From Anisakis pegreffii (taxonomy: Eukaryota; Nematoda; Chromadorea; Rhabditida; Anisakidae), in NCBI GenBank assembly GCA_035041965.1, contig JAPYMA010000235.1, forward strand, positions 1-64,000: a DNA stretch of 64,000 bases. The letters are read 5' to 3'. This document shows, one piece after another, positions 1 to 12,854 of this stretch (its first letter is position 1; the number at the start of each line of letters is the position of its first letter). Under the pieces are notes generated by a model, which saw only the letters and a program-made list of their open reading frames with translations, did not search any database and had not been told where the DNA came from. Both the position numbers and the translations under genes were made by a program.

Positions 1-1165
1 AAATCACTTTTGAACTAAAAAAAGTTTATAGCCCAACACCAGCGTTGTTTTGTTTTAAAATTTATTTTAAATTATCATTCCTAAGCTAGATTATACGTGA
101 CCTCCTCGCGTATATCTAGCTGATGTTGGTGTTAACATTACAGCAATAGTTGTGTAAAATTTACAGAATAGAAATAATTTGCAATTATCAAGTAGGTTCA
201 GCCAATCGCAAAATCAATTCTGTGTGGAATATTAAATATCAAAAACCGTTTCTCTCATTTGTCGAAATCAAAAATATGACCGACAGCAAAAAATAGTAAT
301 GTTAACACCAACGATCTCACAATTATTTCATTTGATGTGGGGAAATATAATTCAGACTTCAAGCTTTTGAAGTTCATGAATTATAAAGTATTTCTTCATG
401 TGAAAACAAATAGAATTTCCAGTTTCATCATCGGAAACTGAAAAATCGCCCTATGCTACGCATAATCAAAAACCAAAAATCCTACTGCTTCCGAAACTGC
501 GCATCAATTTTATCACGATTACAGTGCGTTTAGAGCACCTATTATGCAGCAAAATTTCGTTTAAATTTCCATATCCTACCCCAGAATATGAGGAACAAAA
601 GAGAAAAACAAAAACTTTTTTCTTAAAGGACTTTGTACCTGTACCAAGCTGGAATCGCTTCGCGATGAATGCAAATCCGCCTTCATTTTCATGTCGTCTT
701 AACCGATCTCACATTTCGTCACCGCTTTCCTAACATAATTAGAAAAAAAGTATCCTGAATTTAATCAATGAAATGAAATCCTCAGTAACATTACTCACAA
801 CAATGAAAACAACAAACAGAATATGTTGAAAAGAAAGAGGACTGTGAGCATTTATCATAAAAATTTAAATATTGAAACAATTTAAAATTATTGAATGAAA
901 CAAATCAATAAATAAATAAGGTATGGGGGAGGTTTTGCTGAAAGGATTATGCTGCAATAACATTATTAATGCTGAAACATCATTAATAATCATAACAACA
1001 TTCAAATATTCAAATATTATTTTTAAATTATGATAACGCAAAATTTGGGAAAAACATTTTTTTCTACGTCATCGTCAATGAGCATTGACGATAATAGCAT
1101 AACAGTAAAACAAACGAAGAAATTTGCTTAAAAACAGAGAGAAAAACCACATTTGAACGAAAAAC
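1..1165. other. Unassigned left-edge sequence
   Basis: AT-rich sequence with no convincing gene. On the minus strand around 620-700 there is a short open stretch reading DRLRRHENEGGFAFIAKR in front of a GTACAG donor. Its only workable acceptor needs an incoming phase that does not match the candidate exon at 1166-1240, so the two were not joined. The rest holds short A/T tracts only. Confidence 0.4.
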
Positions 1166-1240
1166 CTGGTGTGTCTTGGCCTCTGCTGGAGTGAAATCCA
1201 GATCTTCTGCCAACATCCACTCAACGATCGATCTTCTTCT
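1166..1240 (-). CDS. Possible isolated internal exon, unknown gene
   Basis: A 75-base open stretch lies between a good acceptor (GTTTTCAG, just right of 1240) and a GTTTTT donor (just left of 1166). It is open in phase 0 and reads RRRSIVEWMLAEDLDFTPAE followed by AKTHQ, which looks like real protein rather than AT-rich noise. I do not recognise the family. It could be part of a minus-strand gene whose other exons lie left of the window, or a downstream exon of the RTEL1 gene to its right. No matching exon was found on either side within the window. Confidence 0.35.
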
Positions 1241-2978
1241 CTGAAAACGATGATTTCATTATGAACTTCATCTTAATAACTTAGCGAAAACATGTCTGCA
1301 TGATTCGAAGCTATTCCGCAAATTATCACACACAATATCACTCTCGGTAACACTGATAACAAGAAACATCAGTGATGATAATGTTCATAAATCGCACAAG
1401 AGGATGAATTCTTGTAATTGTACGAAAAATACACTTGAATAAGGATAAACTGAAATAAAGATAAACGATGGATCTGCACATTTCTGTCGCCATCAACGTG
1501 ATAAACTGAAAATTTTGAGCGCAAAATTCATAAATCTCTTAATCCAAATTAACTTCCATGAATTCTCAGCCACGAAAATGGTAGAAAATTAGCAAACGAC
1601 AGTGATAAATCCTGAAGTCGATAAAAGCCAGACAAGAATTTAATATCTTTCCGATAATGGAGAGATTTTGCGATGTGCTACAACGATTATCAGTGACAGT
1701 TATTATAATAAGTCTCCTAACTTGTACGGATAATGACTGAGGAGGCGAATTCAGTAAACTGAACGAATCAAAGCGCACAACGCTATCAAAAGAAATCCTG
1801 ACTAGCAAAAAAATGAACGGAACGAAACCGTTGGAACGGAATGGTTCCGTTCTGTTCAAATGCAATCATTCAGAACCTCCAGGCCAATTTCATAACTCCA
1901 CTCTCTGATAAAGCATCTTCATTATATACAAAGCCAACGAATCCATACCGAAACAATCGAAAGGCAAAAAATATCACAAATCCGGACGTATAAAGTCATC
2001 CGGAAACAGTTATTTTCCATGAGATACTTTACTATAAAAAAGTGCGATGCACTTCGCAGCAAACTACAACGCGTTGGCGTGCAGCCGATATGTAGTTCGT
2101 AGTTCGCACACTGCTGCAGTACGCACGCGCTGTAGTTTGCACACTGTTACAGGCGATCCTCCGATCGAGAATCCATTAATCCGGCAATCCAGAATGTATT
2201 TCAGACTTTACAACGTGAAAAATAAAGGTTACGTGTCAAATTTGCGTTAATCTGAGTGGGAGGCAGTGAAGCACACATACTTGCTTTATGACGACCGCTT
2301 CAGTTGCCTCAAATTTTCACTTTGAGGATTGTTTCTTTATTTGTTTCGATGTCGAGATATCGCGATGATTAAATTCTGACGATTATTATCGATTAATGTG
2401 CTGATTCTTGCTTTTGATATTTATCGCGGAATATCCGAACCGTTGGTAAATAAACTCATTGTTGCCATGAAATTTCATTTATCAGCGCCCGTACCTGTAG
2501 GCGTTAGTCTCGTATAACTATAATATTAAATTGAATCTTTCGCTGTTTCGTTAAATCTTTAGTTAAATCTTTCGCTAAACTTTATTTCTTACACGCCGAT
2601 TCGAATAGACTCATTGTTGCCATGAAAATAGATTCATTGTTGCCATAAAACTCTGGATAACCTGCTTGTAATCATTTTCTTGTTTCTTTTAATTGGGATT
2701 ATGATAAATAATGTAACTTAAATGAATATGATACCATCATCTTATCTTTAGCAGTCGCGATTCTAAAAAGATTGTTGATAATTATTTCGCGGTGTATGAT
2801 CATGCGAAGATAATGATTATGGTGATTTTAAGGTATTGAAATAGTAATAATCGTGATTATTATTATGATTATTATTATGCACTATAATCATCAACTTTCC
2901 TTTTTCTGATATTGACCATTCCATGTGCTGATTCTTTTAACGTCTCTTTTTGGCAATTCTAAATATTACAATATATAT
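1241..2978. other. Intergenic or RTEL1 downstream sequence
   Basis: No supported gene was seen here. The stretch contains the hairpin described at 2059-2140. Between about 2700 and 2900 there are simple ATT/ATG-rich runs. If RTEL1 has C-terminal exons beyond 3066 they would have to lie here or further left, but none could be recognised. Confidence 0.4.
2059..2140. repeat. Strong imperfect inverted repeat (82-base hairpin)
   Basis: The left arm at 2059-2085 (GCAAACTACAACGCG then TTGGCGTGCAGC) pairs with the right arm at 2113-2140, leaving a 27-base loop. Most positions pair, with a small offset in the middle. The size resembles a microRNA precursor or the core of a small foldback element. Nothing else about it is diagnostic. 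Confidence 0.6.
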
Positions 2979-5900
2979 TTACATATCACCATGACCATAA
3001 AATGCATGCACACTGAATGAACAAACAAATACTCTATCAATCAATGAAACATTCATTAAAATAACCCTGTATCCATGATCTGCGAAGAACTTTTTGCATT
3101 TCACTTCGAAATCAGCGAATGTCTTGTAATTTTCAAATGAAGAACGCATCCAAGTTGGGCATTCTTTTTCATATTCTCCGAACCTTAACATTTTGTTTAG
3201 CACATTTATTTAAAGAGCGCTTGAAAACATTCGCCACGTATTGCATCGCCAATTGTAATACATTATAAATGTTTTTCGATTTGATAAATCAGATCGCATA
3301 CGTTAACAATTTGTTCACTATTAATGTTGTTTCGTAGGCAATTTCATATGTTGATGGCACCGCTAAACGTGACTGCCTTTAAAAATTATCATTTACTCTC
3401 ATTTTTGAGCTGAATACTCTCAAGCCGATTCTGAGGTATGAAGAGACTATCTTGAACCGAGTAGACTATCTTGATTCAAATTAAGCTGGATGAATGTAAG
3501 GCGAACAAAAGAAACTTGGTACAGGCGTTAAACTGGCTTACGGCCCTATAATATGAAATAAGGGAAACGTTAATGACAATGAAAACCTCTTATCAATTAG
3601 AGCCACTACACCAAAATCATCTTTATGCCTCAAAACACGTCCCACAGCCTGATTTACCGCTCGCATTGCATCCATTACTGACCAATTGTTGGACGATATC
3701 GCCTGCAAACATTTATTCATTTGCAATTATCACATTCAATATCAACCTAGAAATACTGATTCAACAATTCATAATGGCACACATCATTAGCACCTTAATA
3801 CTCACACAAATGAGCCACAATATTAGTAATAAAGCTTAAAGGTCGTGACTTCGCTGAACGAATTATAGTAACATCACAAGTTATTATTGTCTCAATTCTT
3901 GCTATTACTACTTCATCACTTTTGCTGTTTCAACTGCCTTAAAAGCTTGTTTGCCTTGGGCTTGTATCGTTGGCAATCGCGTTTAATATATTACCTAAGG
4001 ACTACTTTTTTTTTCTGATGTACGAGTGTTCACTGAGGAAACTTTATTATTCTTTCACGAAAGAACGGTTCGAAATCTCCAAATTCAAGATCCAAAACAA
4101 TTATGAATAATATCGTAAGGAGGTTATCAAGAGTAATGATCCGCAGAAATAACGATACTGAAACATACATTTTTAGTATCTTCATTAGAGATTTTACAAT
4201 GACATTCAGTCATTTTTAAACGAAGACTTACGGCTTTGAATTCCTTCTTGAGCTTGATGCGAGGATCACGAGTTGGTGCGAAAGGCAATCCAATCATTAC
4301 TACAGCACGACTCTCACTGTCCGATAAATCAAGGCCTTCGCTTATCTTAAGTTCATTAACATTATTTTATCGATTTGTTCATATTAAAGAATCAAAAGTC
4401 AATAACCGAAGACGGATAGCTCTGCAAATTCCATAAATATTGATGAATATAATTCAAAAATAAAATCAGTCGATAATTATTTAGCTCACGATATTTTTTT
4501 AATTCACGGGAAATTATGAAATTAGGAAGTAACAAAGTCATAAAATGTGTTCGATATCGATTTGCAGTGCTCATACTCGAAACTCGAAGAAAACGCCATT
4601 GATATCTGGACTTGAGTATAATTGCGCATTTGAGAGCAAAAACGTTTCGTGACAGCGTTCGTTTGAATTACACTACGTACATACATACAAATAAGCACAG
4701 TCTGGTTGCTTTCATTAGACACAGCTAACAAACTGGGCGCATCGGTCACTGATTAAAATTGATTTTTAGAGAAATGCAGTTGAAATTGATTGTGAACATC
4801 TTTGTAAGGAATTAATGCAACTGATTCGCTTTAAATAGTAAGCGAGATATACGAATATGGATCGTCGGAGTGATTAATCACAGAAAAATTGATAACCTTT
4901 CCCCTGCAAACAGCCAATAATGCAGCACCGTTCGACTGCGCAACGTGCAATTTGTACTGACGAATCGCTTCATTCGTTCCTTCTTTCAACTTTGATTCCT
5001 CGAATAATTTCTTACTCATGTTCATTTCCTCCCAAATCGTTTTCCCATTTTTATTACCGATATATTTCTAAAATTTTCATTTTCTTGGAAATATTACTGA
5101 ATCGAAATAAAACTTTTGAAATAAATTGGAATTGATATAAACTTTTTTGAGAAATGAAAACAAAAAGCAAATCGAACTAAATCATCTGAGAATGATAAAA
5201 GTGATGGCCATAAAGACTGAATACAAAACAAAACCTTCCAATTCTGAATGCACGTGAACATTTTGCTATATGACGCAAAAAATATTAGAATGCCCTCGGG
5301 CACGATATCACATAAACGAGCCACTATTCTGCCAACTCCCCTATGATATTCCGGATCATCTCTGAAATTCCGAGTTGCTTAAGGATTATAAATGAGCGAA
5401 TGAGTCACTGCTACTTCTAAAAATGTAGTTGAAATTTAACAATTAATACAATAATCAATGAAACAATATTTAGGATATTGATAGTAAAAATGATTTCGAA
5501 AAAAACAATTGCATTCATAAACGACCTCTTTTCGTAAACACCAAGAAGTTCACGTTGTTCAGCACTATGAGTGATAGAAGCACAAAGAATCTGGTCACTG
5601 CTAGCAACGTGGTTATTCGAGTGAATGATACGCATGTCAATACCCAATGCATTCACAAACGCATCAATAGGCGATAACGTTCCACTCGTTACTATCAACG
5701 ACCTCACCTTCCTTTCACATAGTAACCTTTGAATTCATTAATATTATTTTTAAATAATTCTTCACAAAACATTCTCATAATCGCATGCTCGATGTGTTCT
5801 ACTTTACATCAATTCAATTACAGCCTTTATTTTGATGCATTCACACAGCAATGTCATCATTTTTTTCTGACTTGAACTGGCGAGTGTTCTTTTAAACACT

Positions 5901-8900
5901 ACATTATTACACATCGTTCAGTAGGCTTACTGAATCGTTGTTTTTTTAAGTTCAAGAATATAATGAGAAAATGCAATATCAAGCAAATCGGCCAACGAAA
6001 AAAGAGTGGTGGTGGCATTCGTTCAGCAGAACTACACTGCTGATCCCATAAAAGCATCAAACCCTTACTGAATCGCCTTCATTCACTTGAACACAATGAT
6101 TAACTAACTCGCTATCAAAACTCAAATTCGAACTCATGCTAACAAAAAAAAATTCTCCAACAAAAAAAATTGATTAATCCATTCCCGAGTTAGGAACTTA
6201 TTACAGATTTACAATTCCATTCAGAAGTCGGAAGATTGGCTTAAGCTTCTCAATTATCGCCTGTTTCACATTCTTCTCATTGCTGATTGCATTACTACTA
6301 ATGAATAGACGAGAAAAACCGACTGTTGTTGTATCACATTTGCTGCGAATTCAAAACTGCTATATTTCAGATCGCTTTTGGTTAAATGGACGTGAGTTTT
6401 TATTTCTACTCAAAAAGCTGTCAACAGTTGTGGGTGTTGCTCTTGCATTCTTCATCCCACAGTTATTTCATTCCTACATTGCACTTCATAATTATGCCAA
6501 TAATCAGCTGCTCAATCTCAACGAATTGAAGTGTTCTCTGACAGTTGCAGAAAAATGACAAAAAATTTATTGCTCATTGAAATTTTGACTTAACAATACT
6601 CGTCTGTTAAGAATTAATGATTGAATCTGGATTTGAACTTATAGCAATGATAAAGAACAATAATAATAATAATATGGACAATGACGAAAAATTGTGGTTG
6701 TTACCTCATAGCGATTGATGCCGAGAAGCACCAATAATTGAGTGTTATTAAGTCGCCTTCCATGGTGACGTACAGCTAAATGCACAACATTCACAGTTAT
6801 AAATCAATTTACAATAACTTTCAAGCGCTCCTATGATAATTTAGGTGTGGATAACGCCTTTTTAAAGTTGAAAAATATAGTTACTTCCCTTGCCTAAATA
6901 GGACACCCAGTTTTACTAAGATTGAAGTAGAATCGCAGCGACTGATCTCCTATCCATTAACACGTTCCAAATCCATCAGAATTTTTTAGGTGAACAAAAT
7001 TTTAGAAGTGAATTCAATCGTTCGATCGAAAATTTGGTCTGATTCAACAACTATTGCTGATGTAACTGTTGCTTGCATGAAAGATGAAATTTCTCAAGAA
7101 AAATAAATCATTAAACATTTCAATGAATGTGCTTGAAAACCTTAAATTTATCGGCATCCGGGTTACAATAATATTTATCGATAAGCCCATTTTCTTTGGC
7201 AGATAAAAAACGACGTTGGCAATCAGCTGACTGAGCAGAGCTTGTGAAACCGATTTCAATCAATGATGCGAACTCTTTCAGATGCTCGCCTTTATCAACG
7301 AGCAGGTTATTTTGCCCGACTCCAGCTAGAAAATAACACGTCTTCGATTATTTACTGCAAAAATTCTATATGAAATTGTTAAATTTCAAAAAAAAATGGA
7401 GTGAAAGAACCAATAAACATATTCGTTTCATGCAAATGTACCTTTAGAAACCATATATTGTCCAATTTTATCAATCAATACTAATATATCGTCACGTTTC
7501 ACATAAGGAATACCGCTTCGTTCGAATAATTTAACTAATTCTGTACCATTGTAACATTTATTTCGTTCACTATCATCTCGTTCACCTGACTCCGATGATT
7601 TTCCAGCACTTGCAGGGCTAGGAATTAATCGCTGCATGTTTTGCTCGAATGCAAGTAATATTTCTGAAGAATCATTTACAATGTTATCGCATCACAGATG
7701 AACGAAGACTAAAGTCTAACAGTGAAACGCTTAGGAGCTACGAATATGATTGATGGAATGCGATAATCATTGGTCGAAAATTCAAACACCAAGGTGAACG
7801 AACTGATGAAAATATACCTAGAAGAGAGCCCAAATCATTTTTGTTAATTGAGATCTCATCCGATGCAGTTCCTTTTTCGTCAGTTATTGCGGCTCCGAAT
7901 GGTGCATCGCTCTTATCCTATGTCAAATAAAAACTTACATTCAGTGAAGATTTTTACAAGAGAAGATTAATGCGCACGACAATCTTCAACAATCACTGAT
8001 TTCAATTAATAACTCCTAATATAATTAAGACTTGCAGTAACCGACTGAAGTTCACTCTCTGAATTCCAACCATCTTTTCGGCCTTAGAATTTGTTTCGAT
8101 TTCTCGGAAATTAATGAAATTCGGAAGTGCTCGATTGCAGTGCTTTACGTGTGATTCGCTCATTACTAAGAGTAATGTGAGGATGCATTTCTGAGAAAAG
8201 TACAAAAGTACAATGTGAAAATTTTCGAAATCCAACGAACGAGAATCTCTCGCTGATAGTGTTCCTCTGGTTGAAAATAACAAAAAATAATAACCATTTT
8301 CGATCTTATTTCCTCCTCATCCTCCAGAACTGATTTCAAAACAGTCTTCGCTTCCTTGATGCACTTACTAAGTTGTTTTGATGTGAAAGAGTACGATGCA
8401 CTCTCTTCGCAAACTGCTTCCTGAATGTTCATTTACTCATTCTCAGTTCTCACTTCAAATTCATTCACAAGATTTTACACAATTCGCTGGAAATGATGCG
8501 AAGATTTCATTCAGCAGCAAAGTACCCGTAAAATACAATTTGTTGAGTTATACTTTTGCTGTGCTACATAATAACGCAACACTAACGCATCAATACTGGA
8601 AACAGTAATGAGAGTAAATGAGTGAAAAAAGTAGACGAGAGACAATATGGTGAACGATCAAGTAAATTGAAACGGAAAATTGACATACCAGATTGTGTGC
8701 TTCATCAAAAATCACAACATTGCCTTCAATATTAATTTCATTAGATTTTCTCAATCGAGCATCGACAACATAGTTATACGGAACTAATATTAAATCTGCA
8801 TCATCACACATTGTTCGCATACGATAAAACGGGCAAATACTGAAATTACGATTCATTCATTTCATTTTAAATGACAACACATTGAAAATATTAAAATCAG

Positions 8901-10275
8901 TACAGTGCATGAGAAACATAAATATTAGCAAAAGTGAAATGACCTGTGTTTCTGACCGATCTTTATCGTATCTTCGATATCCAATACCTTCCCTTCGGCA
9001 TTAAAAATTAATTCAAGGCCTTGCTTCCCTTGTTCTGAAGGTGACAATTTCAAGAAATTATTATCCTTATTAATGTACTATCGGAGAGATTTGATTTTCC
9101 CTCTACTGCAATCGATGAAATAATTTTCTGAATAAGACTTCAACGAGAATCACCACCGACTTACTTTCGAGTTCATTGTAGAATCGGCATTTTCTGTTCT
9201 TCGTTAAATTTCGACACATCAACGTTTTCATGGTCGAGTTTTTTTCGCTTGTAACAATTTTGTTCAAACACAACACATCACGCGAACCAAACGTCACTGT
9301 TTTCGTGCTGCAATATTGTTCTGATTATGCATTCATCCTTATTTAATACCACCTGCACTGACTGAAATTACGATTTTTTGTAAGCCTATGGACGAATCTA
9401 AGATGAATCTGAATTGGAGCCTGATAGCTCTTTTAGGTTGCTGATATAGCTGTATAAAGTTCATTTGTGACCAATTCTTGAATGTAATTCACAAAACGCT
9501 ATTGTCACACAAAAATACTAGTAAGAAATATGAAAACGTCGGATTGAGTGTGCGGAAAGAAAATGAGTTTTTAGGTGCAATAAGAACAATTTGACTTACT
9601 CTTTGTACAAGGTTTTATTCAATTCACGAACCACTTGCGACAGTTGACTGTGGGTTCGTGACGCGTATATAATCTTCGGATATAAAGAGCCAGATGACGT
9701 ACCTGTTGTGAACAAAATTTATGTTATTTACAATTTATTTTTTTTTATGTAGATCCGTTCTTTTCATTATAAATTCATACAACTGCATTTCGATGCAAAA
9801 ATGCTAGCTTAAGAGATGTCATGCAATGACCAAATACGCATCAGATGCGAGTATCCGGAAAACACTTGCGATTTGAATGAAACCGATGAATTGAGTTTGA
9901 TTGCAACAACAAATGTAAAACATTACCAGTCACATTGCCCGTAGCATCGACAGATAACTTCGACTTAGCATATTTAACATACGCCAGCGATGCACACAAC
10001 AAACATAACGTTTTTCCCGTACCAGTCGGTGATTCTAGAAGCGCATTTGACCCCTGTAATTACATGTCAGTATTACTATCACCAATATTACTATCATTTA
10101 TTTCAACATATTCCAATTTTCACCAATTGTCTCCGTAAAAAAACAAAACTTACGAGCAATTCATAGCACTTACTCCTTTCAAGGCTTCGATAACCTTCTC
10201 CATATAAGCCATTTGGCATTCGTATGGCTCATACGGAAACTCCACCGGAATGTCACAAATTTGCACTTCCGGCAT
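2979..10275 (-). CDS. rtel-1: RTEL1 helicase (regulator of telomere elongation)
   Basis: Superfamily 2 iron-sulfur DNA helicase that unwinds D-loops and telomeric structures in the nucleus. I joined 17 exons: 10275-10174, 10053-9927, 9702-9600, 9307-9157, 9077-8944, 8839-8689, 8420-8295, 7917-7818, 7663-7442, 7325-7141, 6775-6705, 5726-5526, 5361-5235, 5067-4897, 4345-4232, 3702-3587 and 3183-3066. Phases agree throughout, giving about 773 codons. Motifs in order: start [20 protein letters not shown]; Walker A SPTGTGKT; four Fe-S cysteines (in SRDVLC, LMC, RKC, SICPFY); DEAH box in [15 protein letters not shown] and VTSGTL of helicase domain 2; [15 protein letters not shown]; and motif [19 protein letters not shown]. 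About 15-20 residues expected just before motif VI were not found, so a small exon at 3703-4231 may be missed. Reading through 3066 reaches a stop at 2979. The long C-terminal region of vertebrate RTEL1 was not seen. FANCJ and DDX11 are relatives, but the N-terminus and motif VI context fit RTEL1. Confidence 0.9.
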
Positions 10276-10453
10276 TTTATTCAACTATCCACAGTAACCG
10301 ATTATCACGCAAAAATTCACTTAAACACTTCCATTAATCGGTAAAATCAAAAGTGAACACATGAAGATTTTTGAACGTACAGTAATTGAAATTTTTGAAT
10401 TAATTCTGAACAATGAACTTTATTAGATGTAATTTCTACAACAGGGTACAGTG

Positions 10454-10747
10454 ATGAACTGCGAACCAAGTGATGTTCTGCTAACTATAAGTGACGAAAA
10501 TTTTGATCAGATGTTGCAAAGAAATGTGAGACATGGGAAGTAAGTCAATTCCCGAGAAAATCAACAATATGAGAACAGTCATTCGTTTGAAATACACGGA
10601 GGTGTTAAAGTCCGATCGTTTTCGGTGCTTTTTTGAATAGCGTGAAAGGAAATGATGGTAATCAAATTGAAAATGGTGATGGTGATTACATTTAGGCTTG
10701 GGCTCAGACTGAGGCTGGAATTTGGCGCTGAGAAATTATTTCATTGA
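10454..10747 (+). CDS. Possible small two-exon gene, 45 residues
   Basis: Candidate exon 1 (10454-10539) starts MNCEPSDVLLTISDENFDQM and ends at a GTAAGT donor. Exon 2 (10696-10747) follows an ACATTTAG acceptor in the matching phase and stops after 17 codons. An acceptor-like TTCTACAACAG lies 9 bases before the ATG, compatible with trans-splicing. The gene would be divergent from RTEL1, with only about 180 bases between the start codons. The product is unknown. Exon 2 is basic and leucine-rich and may be a chance extension, so the true downstream exon could be elsewhere. Confidence 0.4.
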
Positions 10748-11880
10748 ATCGATTGTTGGTCCATTAATCATTAAACCATTGAAATTGCATCATCAAAGGG
10801 AAGACTAGAGCATGAACATATATTCTATTCTATGTAATGATAACTGATTACTTTGATAAGATGCTGTTCATTCATATCATAATCATCCTGAATCAAGAAG
10901 AGATGCACGTGAAGGGCGACTGATACAATTGAGATGTTCAATATCTTTACTTTCTATACAGCCGAATCGCTCTGATGAGCAAATCGCTTTCTAGCAATAA
11001 AATATCTAGGTTCACGCATTCAAGGAAGGCTACATAATATGAGCTATTAGCATGATTTTGCTTTGCATGCAATATGATGCAATAATACTCATGTGAAAAA
11101 TTACTTCAATTCTTGAACATATAAATAAGTATCGGTTTCGGAAATATCAAATTACTGAATGACGCTTGTTGTTGTGTTCTTATCAGGTGAGTATCTATTA
11201 TGTGTGATGATAATGGTACTGGTATCAGTAATAACATATTTTTATCATTATTGTAAATCGTTATCATCTCATTAAATTCTGATCATTGATTACTCAACAA
11301 TTGCATCATTATCACTAAATATTGCCTTCGAATCCTTTACGATTCAACTGTATTCTTCAACAAAAACTGATCAATGTAAACCCCATGATTTTGTTTTCGG
11401 TAGAACTTAACACATTGATTTTGCTTTTGGGTTTATCTGTAAATTTCATTCGTCCTAACGTCATCCATGCGAATGATGTGGCTGATTGTTAACAGAGGGA
11501 ATTTCATGAAAGATAATTTTTTGAATAATGCGAAAACGGATGATGATATGCGGAGAGAGAGTTCACTTCGAAATTCACATTTAACGTTTTGATTTGACCG
11601 AAAGTTTTCTTCTTCAGCATTCAAACGAATAATATCAATCACACATCAGTTATCAGAATACGTTTTCACTTTGCAAATTATGTGAAACACTTTTAAGAAG
11701 TGGTGCCAACGAAATGAGTAATGTCATGAAACCATAAGGAGAGATCTGTGCATATGCCACGGAATTGGTGCTATTCAACGTTAATTCGTGCAGATTGATT
11801 AAATACATTTTTTTCGAAAATATAAGATTGAAAAACTTTCATTTGTAGTCTAACTGTAAGAACTAAACACTTCTAATCTG
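10748..11880. other. Intergenic
   Basis: AT-rich sequence between RTEL1 and the repeat-bearing region. No coding stretch with paired splice sites or recognisable protein was seen on either strand. Confidence 0.5.
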
Positions 11881-12854
11881 TTGATCACCATAGAGCAATC
11901 AATACGTTCATATTAGCAGTTGGCGGATTGCGATCTATGATCATGCTTCAAAACCGAGTGGAACGGGAACTTGTGGTCATAACATAAGAATGACTGCAGA
12001 TAGAGAGCTGATTCGTTTTTCATCATATTAAGGGCGTCATTCCGGTTCGATTGGTATGAAAGTTGTGAAATTTGCAAAAAATGACTCCATCGGTCGAAAA
12101 TCCTGAAATGACGATTTTTGCGGTTTTCGGGGCCTCTAGAGGCGATTTTCCGTTGGTCGATCGGAACAATTCTTGAAACATTTTTACTCAGATGGTGAAG
12201 ATCACCTCAAAGCCATTTAGGTCGTCTCGAAATGTCAATCCGAAGCTGAGGTATGATATCGCGAAAATCCCGATTTTGAGATTGTAAGGGGTGTATGTAT
12301 GTATGATCAGGGTTTTTTCGCGAAAAATTTTTTTGCTCATTTTTCGATAATTTTGATACCGATCGACTCGGCTTGACGAAAGGATCACGATAATAACGAA
12401 AATACGGCATTTTGAGAGACGTGAGGTAAGAAAGATGCCTCAAGATCAAGCAATATAGTGCTCTTAAAGCGCTGAGGGTCGCAGGTTCAATTCCGACAAG
12501 CGTCAATACGCTTTGCCACGTGCGATCAGCAAACTAAATATACTCTGTTCAGCTCATCAATAAGTTCAAATTTTCCTCAGGGTACTTTTATGATGCTCAG
12601 ATGAAAGAGGTCAGAAAAGCGTAACTATAGCTGACTTCATGAAGGTGCTTCCTGGTTAGGGAAATCTATTGATGAGGTACCACATTCAGGAGTCATGCAT
12701 GCTCAGATTTGACCAGCAGGGACAAGATTTTTTGACACAGTCGGATAGCAAAGATTCTTAGCTTTCAGATCAATAGCGCAGTCGCGCTCATTCAAACAAA
12801 TTGATCACTATACAGCAATCAAAACGTTCATATTAGGAATAGGCGGATTGCGAT
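11881..12854. repeat. Pair of direct repeats flanking a 0.9-kb block
   Basis: A 54-base segment at 11881-11934 (TTGATCACCATAGAGCAATC and on) recurs at 12801-12854 with only a handful of differences. Both copies end in GGCGGATTGCGAT. The block between them, 11935-12800, includes the tRNA-like relic. This fits a degraded dispersed element or two copies of a repeat, though no terminal structure of a known transposon class is visible. Confidence 0.6.
12449..12504 (+). repeat. tRNA-like relic (probable SINE or tRNA pseudogene fragment)
   Basis: A perfect 5-bp stem AGTGC/GCGCT encloses a 7-base loop TCTTAAA, like an anticodon arm. It is followed by GGTTCAATTCC (12484-12494), which matches the pol III B-box consensus. 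The T-stem has mismatches, the base before the anticodon is C rather than T, and no acceptor stem pairs, so this is not a working tRNA gene. It sits inside the repeat-flanked block, which suggests a tRNA-derived element. Confidence 0.4.

Noticed and set aside
524..733. Plus-strand 69-codon open frame near the left edge
   Set aside because: No recognisable protein or splice context; low-complexity A-rich middle.
12188..12506. Minus-strand open frame containing GIEPATLSALRAL
   Set aside because: This peptide is what the antisense of a tRNA T-arm and anticodon arm encodes. It overlaps the B-box relic and is not a protein gene.
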